A program made the translations under genes and the position numbers. Under the pieces are notes generated by a model. It did not search any database. It was not told the origin of the DNA and saw nothing but the letters and a program-made list of their open reading frames with translations. This document shows positions 11,891 through 22,719 of a stretch of DNA of 64,000 nt, one piece after another. The number at the start of each line of letters is the position of its first letter. Within the stretch, counting starts at the first letter, position 1. The DNA is from Acanthococcus lagerstroemiae. Lineage: Eukaryota > Arthropoda > Insecta > Hemiptera > Eriococcidae. The stretch lies in assembly GCA_031841125.1 (NCBI GenBank), contig CM063108.1, positions 49,746,122 through 49,810,121 on the forward strand, in the 5' to 3' direction.

Positions 11891-13111
11891 AATTACAATC
11901 TTCCATCGCTAAGTACAGCTTTTGGGCTCCTAAATTTAAAATCTAACGGTATATTTGAACAAAAAGACCTTTAAGACCCTTATTTTGATATTTTGATTTT
12001 CGGCGTCAAGTCAGGTTCCGAAACTGAAAAAAAGTTGCTATTCGGTTGCCTTAAAAGAGAGAAAAAAAAGAAGAAAAAGCGCACTTTACACAGGCGTAGT
12101 GACATAGTCAACAAGTAAAGATTGGCAAGGTCCAAGATCGCTTAAACTTCAAGGTAGTACTGGTCAAACCATCACGCATGAGCTAGTGACAGCAGTGTAG
12201 TGGATCAGGGAGCTCCTCATGCTTCATCGTCGGAAGGCTAACATCACAACCAGTTTGACCAGATCAACAGTACAAAAAATGCTGTATCGTGGTAGCCCCC
12301 TCCCCCTTCACTAACTATAAATTATTTTTTTATTTTTTTTTTTTTAATAAAAGTAGGTTTCTTGCAATTTTCCAAACTTACACCACAGTAGGGAAGTATT
12401 TATGGAATTTTCACATTTTTGGATACTCTGCCCAAAAAAGGTTGCTATTTACATGCTCGGCAGCTGATTTCAGTCGAATACGTGCTATTTACTTGTTTTG
12501 GTTAGGTTACTTGCCAGCAGACAGCCGACGCTCTCAACAGTGAAATTTCAATGCTGGGGACTAACATCCGAATATGATTAAAAATCTATGGCACTCATTA
12601 AATTCAACGACCCCAAAACGTTTATTTTGATATTTTAAAGCCGAGCAACTGTCGCTAATTTCAGGTATGAACTTTTCATTTTGGACCTAAACCGGAGATG
12701 GATGAAACATCTCCACCTGATAAAAGGTTCAAATTTAGCGAGCAAATCCCCAACTAATGCAATAAATTCTTCTATTTCTTTCCTCCAGAAAGAGAAAAAT
12801 TGGTCTCCGGTCTCCGTTTCGTACATATTTGATTTCATGATCCACCAAAGAAACAGGATTGTAGTATTTAAAGATTATGCTTGGTTCCTTTCTCAGCTGC
12901 TTGAATTAAAAGAACAAAAAAAAAACAAATACAGCGTATTGTTGCTGAATAAGACTGTTCTGAAATTTCGACTGTACAGCGGCGACCCTCTTCTCTCCAA
13001 TGTACATGTTCATGTAAATCGTCCATGGGGTTTTTCTGTCTCGCTATTTAGTGATGCGCTTGAACCTTCCTCAATTTGAGGAAACATCCACGAAGATTTG
13101 CAGCCTTGACA
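11891..13111. other. No gene recognised
   Basis: Contains T-rich and A-rich runs. A small inverted pair (CTGGTCAAACC near 12155, GTTTGACCAG near 12255) encloses about 100 bp. No coding sequence supported. Confidence 0.3.
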
Positions 13112-13119
13112 GTTAGTAA

Positions 13120-13434
13120 CAGCGTTGTGCCGTAGAATACATGGCGTCAAATACATCAGCATTCTACGTGTAAAATGAATGGTGTAGAATAGCTTGAAAT
13201 TCGTGTAGAATGCGTAGAATGCGTAAAATGTGCAGAATAGGCGTAAAATGAGTAAAATGCTATGTAACTTAAGCCAAAAAGTCAAAAAATTCAACTTTCA
13301 AAAAAATTGATTTTTTTAGCTTTCTGGTTTGGGTTATACAGGCATTTTACACATTCTATACATTCTATGCGTATTTTACACATTTTACATCGAAAACGTA
13401 GAATAGATATTTTACGCGTAAAATCCCATCGCTG
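13120..13434. mobile_element. hAT-like MITE, CAGCGWTG ends
   Basis: The ends CAGCGTTG and CAGCGATG (reverse complement of the right end) are flanked by GTTAGTAA (13112-13119) and GTTAGTAG (13435-13442), an 8-bp target-site duplication with one mismatch typical of hAT. The interior is made of short words GTAGAATGC and GTAAAATG on the left and their complements on the right, so it can fold back. No transposase. Confidence 0.8.
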
Positions 13435-13442
13435 GTTAGTAG

Positions 13443-14060
13443 CTTAGTAATATCAATTTTGCTGATTTCAATTTACCGTTCAATTCACTGATGAAATGCG
13501 GGGGAGGAGGGGTAGATTATTTTCTACGGACTGTCATTCTACTCGGCGCAAACTCAGCACGAGCGGTGTCTTTGAATCACTTCGAACATCAAAATGAAAA
13601 ATCGATATTTTTGTCAATAAATTTGAAATCAGGCTTGAATCGGGACCGGTTTCAAAATTTAATGAAATGTTCTAACACGCTATCAGATTTTTAATTCATC
13701 TTTGATTGGGAGGGGGGGCAGAATTTAAATCACTCGCCTAAGACCAGCAGAGCCTCAAATCGGGGCCTGATTGACTCGACATTTCAATAATCCTCCCGGC
13801 CGTATTAATTTTGTCCATTTTATGGATAACAATTTCAATTTCAGCGCGTGAGATCGAGACTGGATAACTGATTTGATGATATATTCGAAATCAGGGAGTA
13901 GAAAAACCCTTCTGTAGACACTTCTACACCTACAAACCTACATATTTGAAACTCAAAAATTGGGAACACGTTCGAGTCCTTTACCATGGGTAAAGAAATT
14001 TTTTATTGAGAAAGAAATTAGGTATACTGGCGGTAACCTCCTCCTCGCGAATGTACTATT
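13443..14060. other. No gene recognised
   Basis: AT-rich unique-looking sequence with a G run near 13713-13718. No supported feature. Confidence 0.3.
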
Positions 14061-14067
14061 TTGTATA

Positions 14068-14335
14068 AATCGTCCTGTCTGGCTACTTCCTGCGTAGCAC
14101 GATGCGAGCATCTAACAAACGTCTTGTGTCTCCTGCATAGCGGTACTTCTTTTCTTTTCTGAACTATGTTCTTCTTCTTCTTCTTTTGTCTCCTGCATAA
14201 CTGTGCATCCTTTCTTTCCTAAACCACGTTCTTCTTATTATTATTCACATGATTTACTCTCCTCTCGCCTGTTTCTCTCTCGGTCGGCCAGGTAGGATAT
14301 CAGGAGACACAGTTCAGGCTTAGTACTCACAAGAT
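14068..14335. repeat. Dispersed repeat family R, copy 1
   Basis: Begins TGTCTGGCTACTTCCTGCGTAG and includes GAACTATGTTCTTCTTC, TTTACTCTCC, CGGTCGGCCAGG and TTAGTACTC. The same order of words occurs in reverse complement at 34625-34845 and in part at 48960-49165. An internal ~65-bp block (GTCTCCTGCATA to GTTCTTCTT) is duplicated in this copy. Element class unknown; non-coding. Confidence 0.55.
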
Positions 14336-15599
14336 TTACTTATACTATCGATCGTCAATACACCCGTTTTTCTTCACACCTTCAATATTTTTATTTCGAA
14401 TGCCCTCGCTGCGGTCTAGACTAAATAGTTCTCGTGCAACTATCGAAAAAACCGCAGTCATTTGATGACACTGAATGTGCGTTTTTAAGTTTCTACACTT
14501 CCGAGGATATGGCTTCGTTACGGCCTTGTTTTCGTGCATACGTACATCGTCCAAAAAGGTTCAAAAGACCCCGAGCCCCCCCCCCAAAAAAAAAAGAAAA
14601 TTGGAAAATTCAGAGTTAGCGTTTTCAAAAAATGATTCAACATTTTTAGAGGCTTTCACTCCCAAAAATGAGGTTCCCTATGGCCTTGTTTTTACCCATG
14701 TGAACATCGTCCACAAAAGCCACCCCCTACCACATACTCAACTTCGATTTTAATTTCATTCGATGCAATGGAAACTCTTCTCATGTATCCGAATCATCTT
14801 CACTCAAGATACACGAACGAATGCAGTTAGAATCGCGCGGTCGCTGCTGCATTTTTATGATACCGTTTCCACCGGATGTGGCTGAGGAACTGAACGCAGC
14901 CAAAGATTAATTTATTACCTGCAGCACCGGCCATAATTTTCGACGACAACGCGAACGATCAATTTCACAGCACATAAATACACGAAGCGAGCACTCGGAA
15001 AGAAAAATACGCACGAGACGGGGAGCCGCGAATGCGGAAACACAAATTAAGACACAGAGGGTGGAGGGAGGAAAAAAAAAGCGAACTTAAAATTAGAAAG
15101 TCTGAGATTAAATGAGTCCGTCAACGACGTCTAATGACGTGCGAGAAAATCAGAAATAGATAAACGCGGATTACGCTAACGCGATACGCGGCACCAGCGA
15201 GCGGGAACTGCGAGGTGCACGAGGCGGAGAAGACGAGGAGGAGGAGACATCTCGAAGTGGAAAAAACGTATACGATATCGGTTAAAAAGAATTATGTCGT
15301 TTACCGAAATCGTATATCTATCAGCGGAGCGGAAATAATGGCGTTCGCAAGTAATAAGAAAAGTAAACGGTCACATCCAGCGACACCTCGCCCTCCACAC
15401 AGATTCCACAAACACCTACCCACCGATCTACCAACTTGTAACCACCCGCACTTAGCACTCATCATCTGTACCACCGCCTACACCTTCGTCCAGCTTCTTT
15501 CTCTCAACCCGGTCGGGGTTACCAAAACGTGCGTCGATGTACGCTTTTCAACTTTTCCTTTTCGTACCTAAGCACTACTCCGGACAGGGGTGCCTCCCC
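14336..15599. other. No gene supported; partly CpG-rich
   Basis: 14820-15260 is relatively CG-rich and non-repetitive. The open frame at 15215-15571 translates into unrecognised sequence and I do not call it. Possibly host intergenic or intronic DNA. Confidence 0.3.
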
Positions 15600-15639
15600 T
15601 ACACATACACAAATCTTTAGTCTAAACCAGTAGATGGCG

Positions 15640-15930
15640 AATCCGGAAAATCGTTAATTTTTCGACCTTTGTAATTTTCGTTTTCGCTTGGATGAAAAAT
15701 ATTTGTATGATTGAGTAATAATTGATTCAGCATTTTTAACGTAGGTTAGCAGAATGTAAAAATGGTACGACTGATTTGATATTTTCAGTGTTGATCTACA
15801 AAAAAAACGTAAAAGTTGCTAAGCTTCTTGGTTTTTTTTTTACTAGGATGAAATTTTTTTTGGAATTTTCACTGAGCCGCCAATTTTTAACGTCAGTAGA
15901 TAAAATGTAAAAGAAAATGTTATTTTATTA
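15640..15930. repeat. AT-rich dispersed/tandem repeat fragment
   Basis: Two degenerate units share GATTCAGCATTTTTAACGT, AAAATGTAAAAG and GCTAAGCTTC, then a T run and a GGATGAAATTTTT stretch. The same units occur at 17230-17440 and 18945-19080, and distantly at 7430-7850. The two LINEs in 15945-18600 appear to sit inside this repeat. Confidence 0.5.
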
Positions 15931-15944
15931 CGATCGAGCCACGG

Positions 15945-17225
15945 AGCTACGCTCTCGGACTATGGGCTCGGAAAAGGTTGTTGTCTATATGTCGCAGGGG
16001 TATCCAGCCGCGGAAAGGTAGGTGAGGGGTGTTGTTTATGCGCTCGTGGGAGTTGGAGAGGGCCAAAATTCGACTATGGAGGCGTGGTGAGAGTTACGAA
16101 GGCAGGTGAGGGAGGGGCATGAGAAGAGGTGGTCTACGGTGAGAGGGTCTTCATTTTCACAGTGTGGGCAGTTAAGGGGATAAAGGTTAGTGAGAAGATG
16201 CGTATGTGTGAGGCGTGTACGTCCAATCCTTAAGCGGGCGAACGTTAGGACGTTGACCAGGGGACAGGTGTCAGCTTGATCTGTGCGAGCTTGTTGTGAC
16301 GAGAGATTTGATGTCGCCACTATTAGAACTACTTACGCAAAATGGTCTGGCGAATGGCGAAAGTGAGATCTGTTGAGATAGGGAGGTGACGAGTGATACA
16401 TGGGAGCTGTGTAGCTTGCTGTGCTGCTTCATCAACTGCCTCATTTCCTGGGATACCCATATAGCTTGGGATCCAGATGAGTGAAATGTTCTTGGTAGTG
16501 AAGGAAATGAGATGGATGCGTTGGACGAGAGTGTGCGTTGAAAGGCGATCAGAAATAGACCTTAGGGAGGAAAGTGAATCTGAGAGGACCAGATAGTGGG
16601 TGAGGGTGGGTGGGTCTTCGAGTGAGGAGACCGTGACTAGGCACTGTAGGATAGCATGGAGTTTGGCTGTGTAGATGGAAGCTGTATTTTCAAGTCGGAA
16701 GGAGTGTAGTAGACCATCTATGGAGTAGGCGTAAGCGGTGCGTCGGTTGTACTTTGAACCATTAGTGAACCATAGCACCATAGGACATAGTCAGGAAAGC
16801 GGTCCAGAATTTCTTGCAAATGTGTCCGATAAACTTGGGGGTGTAGATTTTTTAGGAAATTCTGTAAGTTCAAAATTGCATGGGGGAAGGTTCATCAACC
16901 AGGGTGGAAGTGAATTGCAGGAAAAGGTACGGGACAGTGTCCCTTCAAAGTGTGAACGTAAGTGCAGTGAGGATTTAGGAACAGAGGAGTAGTTTGAAGG
17001 GTTAACGGGATACTCATAGGCAGGAGGATTAAGGTTGTGTGCTATTGTAACAAGAAGTTTGGCAGCGAGTTGCATTCGGCGGTAAGCGAGAGAAGGAATC
17101 CCAGCATCGGATACTCAAAGCTGGGCTAGTGCGAAAGGCATCGATGGCGATACGTGAACCCGCATTTTAAACAGCATCAAGAAGCTGTAAGTATGAGGGA
17201 GGGGCAAGTCCATATATGGGTTTGA
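15945..17225 (-). pseudogene. I-clade-like LINE: RT end, RNase H and zinc knuckle
   Basis: Reading on the minus strand: YGLAPPSYLQLLDAV followed by GSRIAIDAFRTSPALSI (RT to RNase H linker, with a stop), then 16791-17075 linker sequence, then an RNase H domain at 16329-16781 with VLWFTNGSK, IYTAKLHAILQCL, VLSDSLSSLRS and IWIPSYMGIPGNEAVDEAA. A CPHCENEDPLTVDHLFSC knuckle lies at 16036-16320. TNGS replaces TDGS and AKLHA replaces AELxA, so two active-site acids are lost. Several frame breaks separate the pieces. The 3' untranslated end runs to about 15945. Confidence 0.8.
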
Positions 17226-17440
17226 ATCATCAGTGAATCGGTATTTTCAACATCTAGTCACTTTATTTATTATGATCATTATTTTTTTCTTGAAGTAATT
17301 TTTTTTGAATCTGCATTTTTAAAATTAGCTTGCTAAATGTAAAAGTGGCTAAGCTTCCATTTTTTATTTTTTGTTTCGCTAGTAGCCAAATCGTCACACT
17401 ATCACTCGCAATGGAAGTTCACCACGATTATAATTTATAA
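17226..17440. repeat. AT-rich repeat fragment between two LINEs
   Basis: Shares GAATCTGCATTTTTAAAAT, AAATGTAAAAGTGGCTAAGC and the TTTCGCTAG segment with 15640-15930. It appears to be the same repeat continued on the far side of the LINE insertion. Confidence 0.45.
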
Positions 17441-17459
17441 CAATTTTGGAAGCAGAGAA

Positions 17460-18600
17460 ACGACCAGATGCTCAGCCAATCAGCCTGCTGCCAATAATCT
17501 CAAAGGTTTTTAAGAAAATCCTTATTAAGCGAATAAAGACTGCAATCGAACTTTATAACGCCATCCCCAATCATTAATGATTCAGGCAAGAACACTTCTC
17601 GGTTGATCAACTGTAACATGTGGCTAGAATCATCATAGAAGCCCTGATGAAAAAAAAGAATACTGCATAGTGGGGCCTTTTTCGATGCTGAAGCGGCATC
17701 TGACCAAGTGGCCGTGTATGGATCGCTGGACTACTCTACAAGCTAAACCAGATACTCCTCAGTCAATTATTCAACATTCTGTAATCCTGCTAAACAGATA
17801 GTAAGAGATTGTTATTCCAATTTCTAGTCTATCACAGCTAGGGTTCCACAACGTCCAACAGTTGGACCTCTACTACACTCCATGTGTACGGCAGATACAC
17901 CTGAACCTGATGGAGTCATACTATACACATTTGCTGACGACACCGCCTATTTCTCATCGCACAACAACCCAGTGGCAGCAGCTGATAACTTACAAAAGGC
18001 TTTGGACTCGCTCAGTAGATCGTTGGACATGTGGCGAATCAAAGTCAACCCATCAAAATTAGTGAATATAACATTCACCATCAATAACAACAGCACCCCA
18101 CCAAATGTTTGGCTAAAAAACAAAGTGATACTAGTTGAAATCACAGAAACATATTTTGGTCTCAACTTCGACAGAAAATTAAATTGGGCTCACCATATCG
18201 CCCAGAAAATCGAAGAACTAACCATCAGATATAAACTACACTAGCTCCTGAAGATCACACCCACCTTAACCCTTGACAATAAACCATTAATTTTAAAAAT
18301 TATCCTGAAGCCAGTCTGGATGTATGGAGGGCCAGTATGGGGAAACTTTAAAAAATTCAAACATCAACGTTCTTCAAACTTTTTAGAACTGCAACCTCCG
18401 GCTTATATTAAAAACCACTACTTTACACAAGAATTATCAGAACCTTCACGAGTACACAGAAATTTCCGTGTGAGCCAAGCGATCAGTGAAGCAGCTTTCA
18501 GGCAGGTCTCCAGGCTATTACGCCACAACAACCACCTAACTGTACAATACTCGATAACTCACTAACTCCAAGGAGACTGTCCAGATGGCATTTTGTCTAT
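17460..18600 (+). pseudogene. Jockey-like LINE reverse transcriptase relic
   Basis: Starts in the RT fingers with QPISLLPIISKVFKKIL. It continues in broken frames (the DAEAAFDQV-like motif A is shifted) to a clean block at 17882-18244 containing FADDTAYFSS (catalytic motif C), WRIKVNPSKLVNITF and YFGLNFDRKLNWAHHI, all typical of jockey-clade elements. Further C-terminal sequence (PVWMYGGPVWG, YIKNHYF) follows after a stop. At least four stops or frameshifts are visible. It ends near 18600 before the MITE at 18796. Confidence 0.8.
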
Positions 18601-18795
18601 CTCTTCCAGAAATGTGAAAATTATTTAGTTATTTATTATTCAACTTTTCTTTCCTCCTTTTCTAATTCTCACTTAGTTCAGTGTAACTAACGTAGGCACA
18701 CTTATGGAGGCAATGCACTTAGCACTGATTTTCCCAAATGATACTAATGCACTTAAAACAATTATTGTAGCCAGCGAGGCTGGTACAATTATTTA

Positions 18796-18936
18796 CAGGC
18801 GCGGATCCAGAAGACCATTGGGGGGGGGGGGGCAGAAGGGAAAATGTACGAAGCGTGCGAAAAATTTTTGTTGCCCCTCTCCCACAGATTTCTGGGATGG
18901 GGGAGAATTTCCCCATTTCCCCTGGATCCGCGCCTG
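18796..18936. mobile_element. Short MITE with CAGGCGCGGATCCAG ends
   Basis: Perfect 15-bp terminal inverted repeats CAGGCGCGGATCCAG enclose 141 bp, including a G run. The flanks TTATTTA (18789-18795) and TTATTTA (18937-18943) are identical, a 7- to 8-bp target-site duplication. The CAGG-type end and duplication length suggest hAT. Non-coding. Confidence 0.8.
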
Positions 18937-18944
18937 TTATTTAA

Positions 18945-19080
18945 ATAAAAATTTAAAAAAAAAAAACATTTTTGACGTCAGTCGACAATGTAGAAATGTG
19001 GAAATGAACTAGCTTTTTTTTTTTATTTCACGGAACACAGAAATTTTTGCGTTGAGTCGGCATTTTCGCCCCCCATCCCC
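18945..19080. repeat. AT-rich repeat fragment
   Basis: Contains ACATTTTTGACGTCAGTCGAC, AATGTAGAAATGTGG and GCGTTGAGTCGGCATTTT, words shared with 15640-15930 and 17226-17440. Confidence 0.4.
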
Positions 19081-20136
19081 ACACCAACTTTTGCGCGTCG
19101 AAATCGGTCGTCATACTCGGCGATACGATTGACGTCACTTTTTCTGATCGCAACACGACATGTGTTTCGATTCAAATGTTCAAACTCAGCACTTGGCATT
19201 TCGAAGAAGACGGCGGCGATATTTCGAACCGCTGGGCGAGCTGCTCGAAATGCGGCACAGACCGGCGACGATATTTTTGGCTTCGGTTTGTTAGTTCACG
19301 TCGGCGATTAATCGTTCGAGATGGCGACGATTTGTACAACACAGTGCAGCTTGCAGCGCACACGCCCGCTATTAGTAAATAAAACGTTTAATTAGCGTCG
19401 TCGGAAATTGGGCGAATGCCTGCGCCTCTCTGTTTATTCACGTATACGTGTGGTCGGAAAACGAAACCGTATCCATCCGACCAATTATCAGCTTCCAACG
19501 CCAAAGAGCTTTTAGCGCTTCTCCTATAAGTCACTTTATGTCTGGATACCATCAATCCAAGCCTCGGCCAACAGGTGTAATCTTGTAGTGACGCCAACCC
19601 AGCATCGAACGCATTTTTCTCTAAAGAGTAACTTGATGATTTTAACTCAAGAGCACGGATTCCTTGTACGTCTTCTCTTTCTCCCACCCCCTCTTTCAAA
19701 AGAGAAATCGAAAGAAGTCGAATCCACGGCAGCGCATTTTTCTCGATCTTTTGAATTCAAAACGCGTCTTACTAAATGTTTCCAGGCTGAGTAGGAGGGA
19801 GGATGTGAGAAAGCATGGAAGAGAAGAGAAATATCAATTTTTACGGCAGCAAAATGTGAATTTTTCTTCTTGAAATGGTCCGGAAATAAAATAAAAGAAA
19901 AAGTCACTTTTTAAATATTAGTGAGTGGTATCCTGAATCTACCAGTCTTCACTAAAATCGACTATATCAACTGAGAAATGTGTTTGGGAGAGGTAACGGA
20001 GGTACCCGCTCACCACGTGGGTATTTTCCAGAGAGTAGGCTGTTAGCACCGTGCCCGCTTCACTGGGCAGTTTCGTCCAACACCATCATAGTGAGGTTAA
20101 CGAATCTTGAAACGGTCAGAATGATTTCTTATCAAA
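19081..20136. other. No gene supported; CG-rich start
   Basis: 19090-19370 is CG-rich and non-repetitive, and could be host regulatory sequence. Open frames on both strands overlap each other without recognisable similarity. No bounded element. Confidence 0.3.
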
Positions 20137-20395
20137 CCATAACGGGATTTAAATGAGTTTAAAACAATGGCAGATCCACTGAGGGGCAGGGGTGTACACC
20201 ATCATATTTGGAAAAGTAGAAACTGTACAGCTGTACACATTCGAATAACATGAAAGTTAATTTTCTCAGGCTTACAACGTAGAAAATTGTACAAAAAAAA
20301 GAGTAAAATTTGCTCGTGAGGTCTCTGCTCTCTTTTCTTCGGGAGAGGAAGGAAGAGGTCAACCTTAAGGAATGTTACGAACCACCTCCCTCGAA
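20137..20395. repeat. Dispersed repeat, inverted partner of 24300-24565
   Basis: The whole segment is the reverse complement of 24300-24565 with moderate divergence. Shared blocks include GGATTTAAATGAGTTT, ACAATGGCAGATYCACTGA, GGGTGTACRCCA, AACATGAAAGTTRATTTTCTC, GTACAAAARAAAGAGTAAAAT and TCTTCGGGAGAGGAAGG. Non-coding; class unknown. Confidence 0.75.
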
Positions 20396-20441
20396 AAATT
20401 ATGGAAAACTATTAATGATTTGTTTTTGTTTTTTCTTTACA

Positions 20442-20500
20442 AAAAAAAATAATAAATAAATAAATAAAAAATAAATAATAAATAAATAAATACATAAAAT
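20442..20500. repeat. TAAA microsatellite
   Basis: Runs of AATAAATAAATAAA with small interruptions. Confidence 0.9.
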
Positions 20501-21545
20501 GAAAAGCAAAAATTTTACCTACAGAAACCTTTAAAAATTAGCAGAATTGCTCACAAAAGCTGTGTAAGATTTTTTTTTTAATGATAAACAAGACGGTACA
20601 AAACTGTTTGAAAATTGATAGTCTGCAGACAAGACCACTGCTCAGATGCATAACCACGTAATCCACAAAAATGAAATTTTACAGGAGATAAAAAAACTTT
20701 TCATAGGCGCATATTAAAATACATAAGGGGGTAGGCGATATTGCTTAAATTGGTAATATTATGAAAAAATTGATTTTGACTAAATTTTTCTTTACACAAC
20801 TGAGGAGAAATACCTCACGTACCAGAAACTGTACAAACCACATTTCGAAAAAACGAAGGTTACGCGTTTATGCATACAAACAGTCGATAGAGCGTTCCCA
20901 TTTCATTTTTTAGTATCATTTATTTATTTTTTGTTGGGAGGAGGCAGTTACAAAATCCCTAGAAATATTGGTAAGATCTATATGCGAGATCTTTTTTAGA
21001 AGAGGAAAGGAGAATGCTCTGCACATAATGACTGCATAAATGCTATAAAAATCAAAATTAGCCAAATCAATCGCAAGAATTTAAAAAAAAAATTTTTCGT
21101 TTTCAATACCTCTCCCCCATCAAAAACAAAGATGCAAAAATGCAACAAAAATCCTTCAAACTTGATAGAACGACGTAGTAAGTTTCTTTTAATATATTTT
21201 AAAAAAAAAAGTTTAAATACAGAAAATCCCAAGCGATGAAAAAATATTCTTACAATAGCTCTTTATGTAATTTTTTTTCTTCAAAGTTTTGTTTTTATTT
21301 TTGCTTTTAACAACACAAGACAGTGGCGCAAACACGGGCGGGACCCCCCCCCCCAGAACCCTTTAAAAATAACATTTTTTCGGAATTTGTTCATTTAATA
21401 AAAATTGAACATGGTGAAAATATACTTACTTTTTATTTTATGATTTCACTCCACCCCCCCCCCCCAAAAAAATGAGTAGTTACGCTACTGAGTGTTATAT
21501 TTAGAATTTTTTTTTAAATTTTTTACTCGTAAGCCTCCTCACCAT
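20501..21545. other. No gene; possible hAT MITE near 21322-21487
   Basis: Mostly A/T-rich. CAGTGGCGCAAACACGGGCG at 21322 and the right-hand GTTACGCTACTG (reverse complement CAGTAGCGTAAC) near 21487 look like hAT-type inverted ends around C runs. The flanking octamers do not match, so the element is only suggested. Confidence 0.4.
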
Positions 21546-21599
21546 GCTTTGGGATGCCAAAGGATAGAACTGCAATGGAACACTTCTTTGACAAGCCAT

Positions 21600-22498
21600 G
21601 CCATGCGCTAATACCCACACGGGAGAGGCTTAGGAAAAGAGATGGCCAAGCATTCTAGGAAAAGAGGAGAATGTGTGGTTTGCAGATGCCTCTAACAATG
21701 ACCAAAGTGTAGGAATCGGAATCACGAATGCAAAAGGCGCTGACAACTGTTCAGTGGCACTGGGCGAGGGCGTCACTATCCTCCAAGCAGAGACAATGGC
21801 GATCACGGTGGCCATTGATAGAAGCCAGCAGAAGGGCCTTATTAATAAGCAGATCTATATCTGTACAGTCAATCGACTATCAAAGTACTATCGTCACACC
21901 CAACTACATCCTTGGTAGTGGCGGAGTGTGTTAACAAACTATACACCCTTGCTCAGGAGAACCGGGTCACCATACTATGAACACCGGGACACTGCGGCAT
22001 AAAAGGGAACATCATCGCTGGCAAGCTAGCGAAGGAGGGCACAAAAAAGGAACTGGCAACACCCAGGCCATGTCTTCCTGTAGCATACAGCATCATAAAA
22101 TCCAAAGTAAAGGTCTGGATAAGTAAGCAGACGGAAATGCACTGGCGGTTGGCCAATGGCATGAATGTCAGCAAAACACTGATAGGGGACACCCCCAGTA
22201 AGTATGCGAAGTTCCTATTAGGGCTTGACAGGAAACATGAAAGGCTCATGGTCGGACTACTAACCGGTCATGGGGCCACAAAACACATGTGGTAAAAATA
22301 GGAGTGGTAAGAAGTGGCTCCTGTAGGTACTGTGGAGACGAGGAAGAAACCTCGATCCATATCATATGTCGGTCCCCAGCAATAGCCGGGACAAGACGCG
22401 AAGCATTGGGGCTAGAATATCCAGCACTCAGTGAAGTCAAAGGGATAGAGCTAAGTAAAATTCTCACTTTGGCTATAAAAGTGAGGCTGCTGAGCTGA
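21600..22498 (+). pseudogene. RNase H-bearing LINE C-terminal relic (I/R1-like)
   Basis: RNase H motifs appear in order: NVWFADASNN (first Asp), VTILQAETMAITVAID (Glu), a shifted-frame CTVN/CTDSQ-like strand, then TPGHCGIKGN near 21970 after a stop. Next come YAKFLLGLDRKHERLMVGLL, then LTGHGA.KTHVVKIGVV and a zinc knuckle CRYCGDEEETSIHIIC, ending at 22498. These follow the usual order at the end of I-superfamily ORF2. Two or three frameshifts and a stop make it defective. Confidence 0.8.
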
Positions 22499-22584
22499 TC
22501 CTAAACAGCAAATTGAGGCATAGTGCCATGGACTGCAAAGTCTGAGCGCTCGGCGCATACAGCGCCACCTCATACACACAAATG

Positions 22585-22715
22585 AATGAAAGACGATATA
22601 AAAATCAATTTGGCTTTTATCGATTATAATAAAGCACTTGACTCGGTGAGTTATAAGTATTATAACGAAGGCTCTGAACAACCAGGGAGTGGAAACCCTA
22701 ATAATTAACAAGAAT
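22585..22715 (+). pseudogene. Short RTE-like RT fragment (motif A)
   Basis: Reads KINLAFIDYNKALDSVSY, then a shifted KALNNQGVETLIINKN, the RT motif A region of RTE-type LINEs. Only about 130 bp remains, directly after the 3' end of the preceding LINE. Confidence 0.6.
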
Positions 22716-22719
22716 TATG

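Noticed and set aside
11583..11912. 109-codon Phe/Ser/Lys-rich ORF and its antisense partner
   Set aside because: Both are products of the degenerate GAAAATTTTC inverted repeat.
15215..15571. 118-codon ORF in CG-rich sequence
   Set aside because: No recognisable family and no promoter or splice context.
21322..21487. Bounded hAT MITE
   Set aside because: Inverted ends are suggestive, but flanking octamers (ACACAAGA and AGTGTTAT) do not match.
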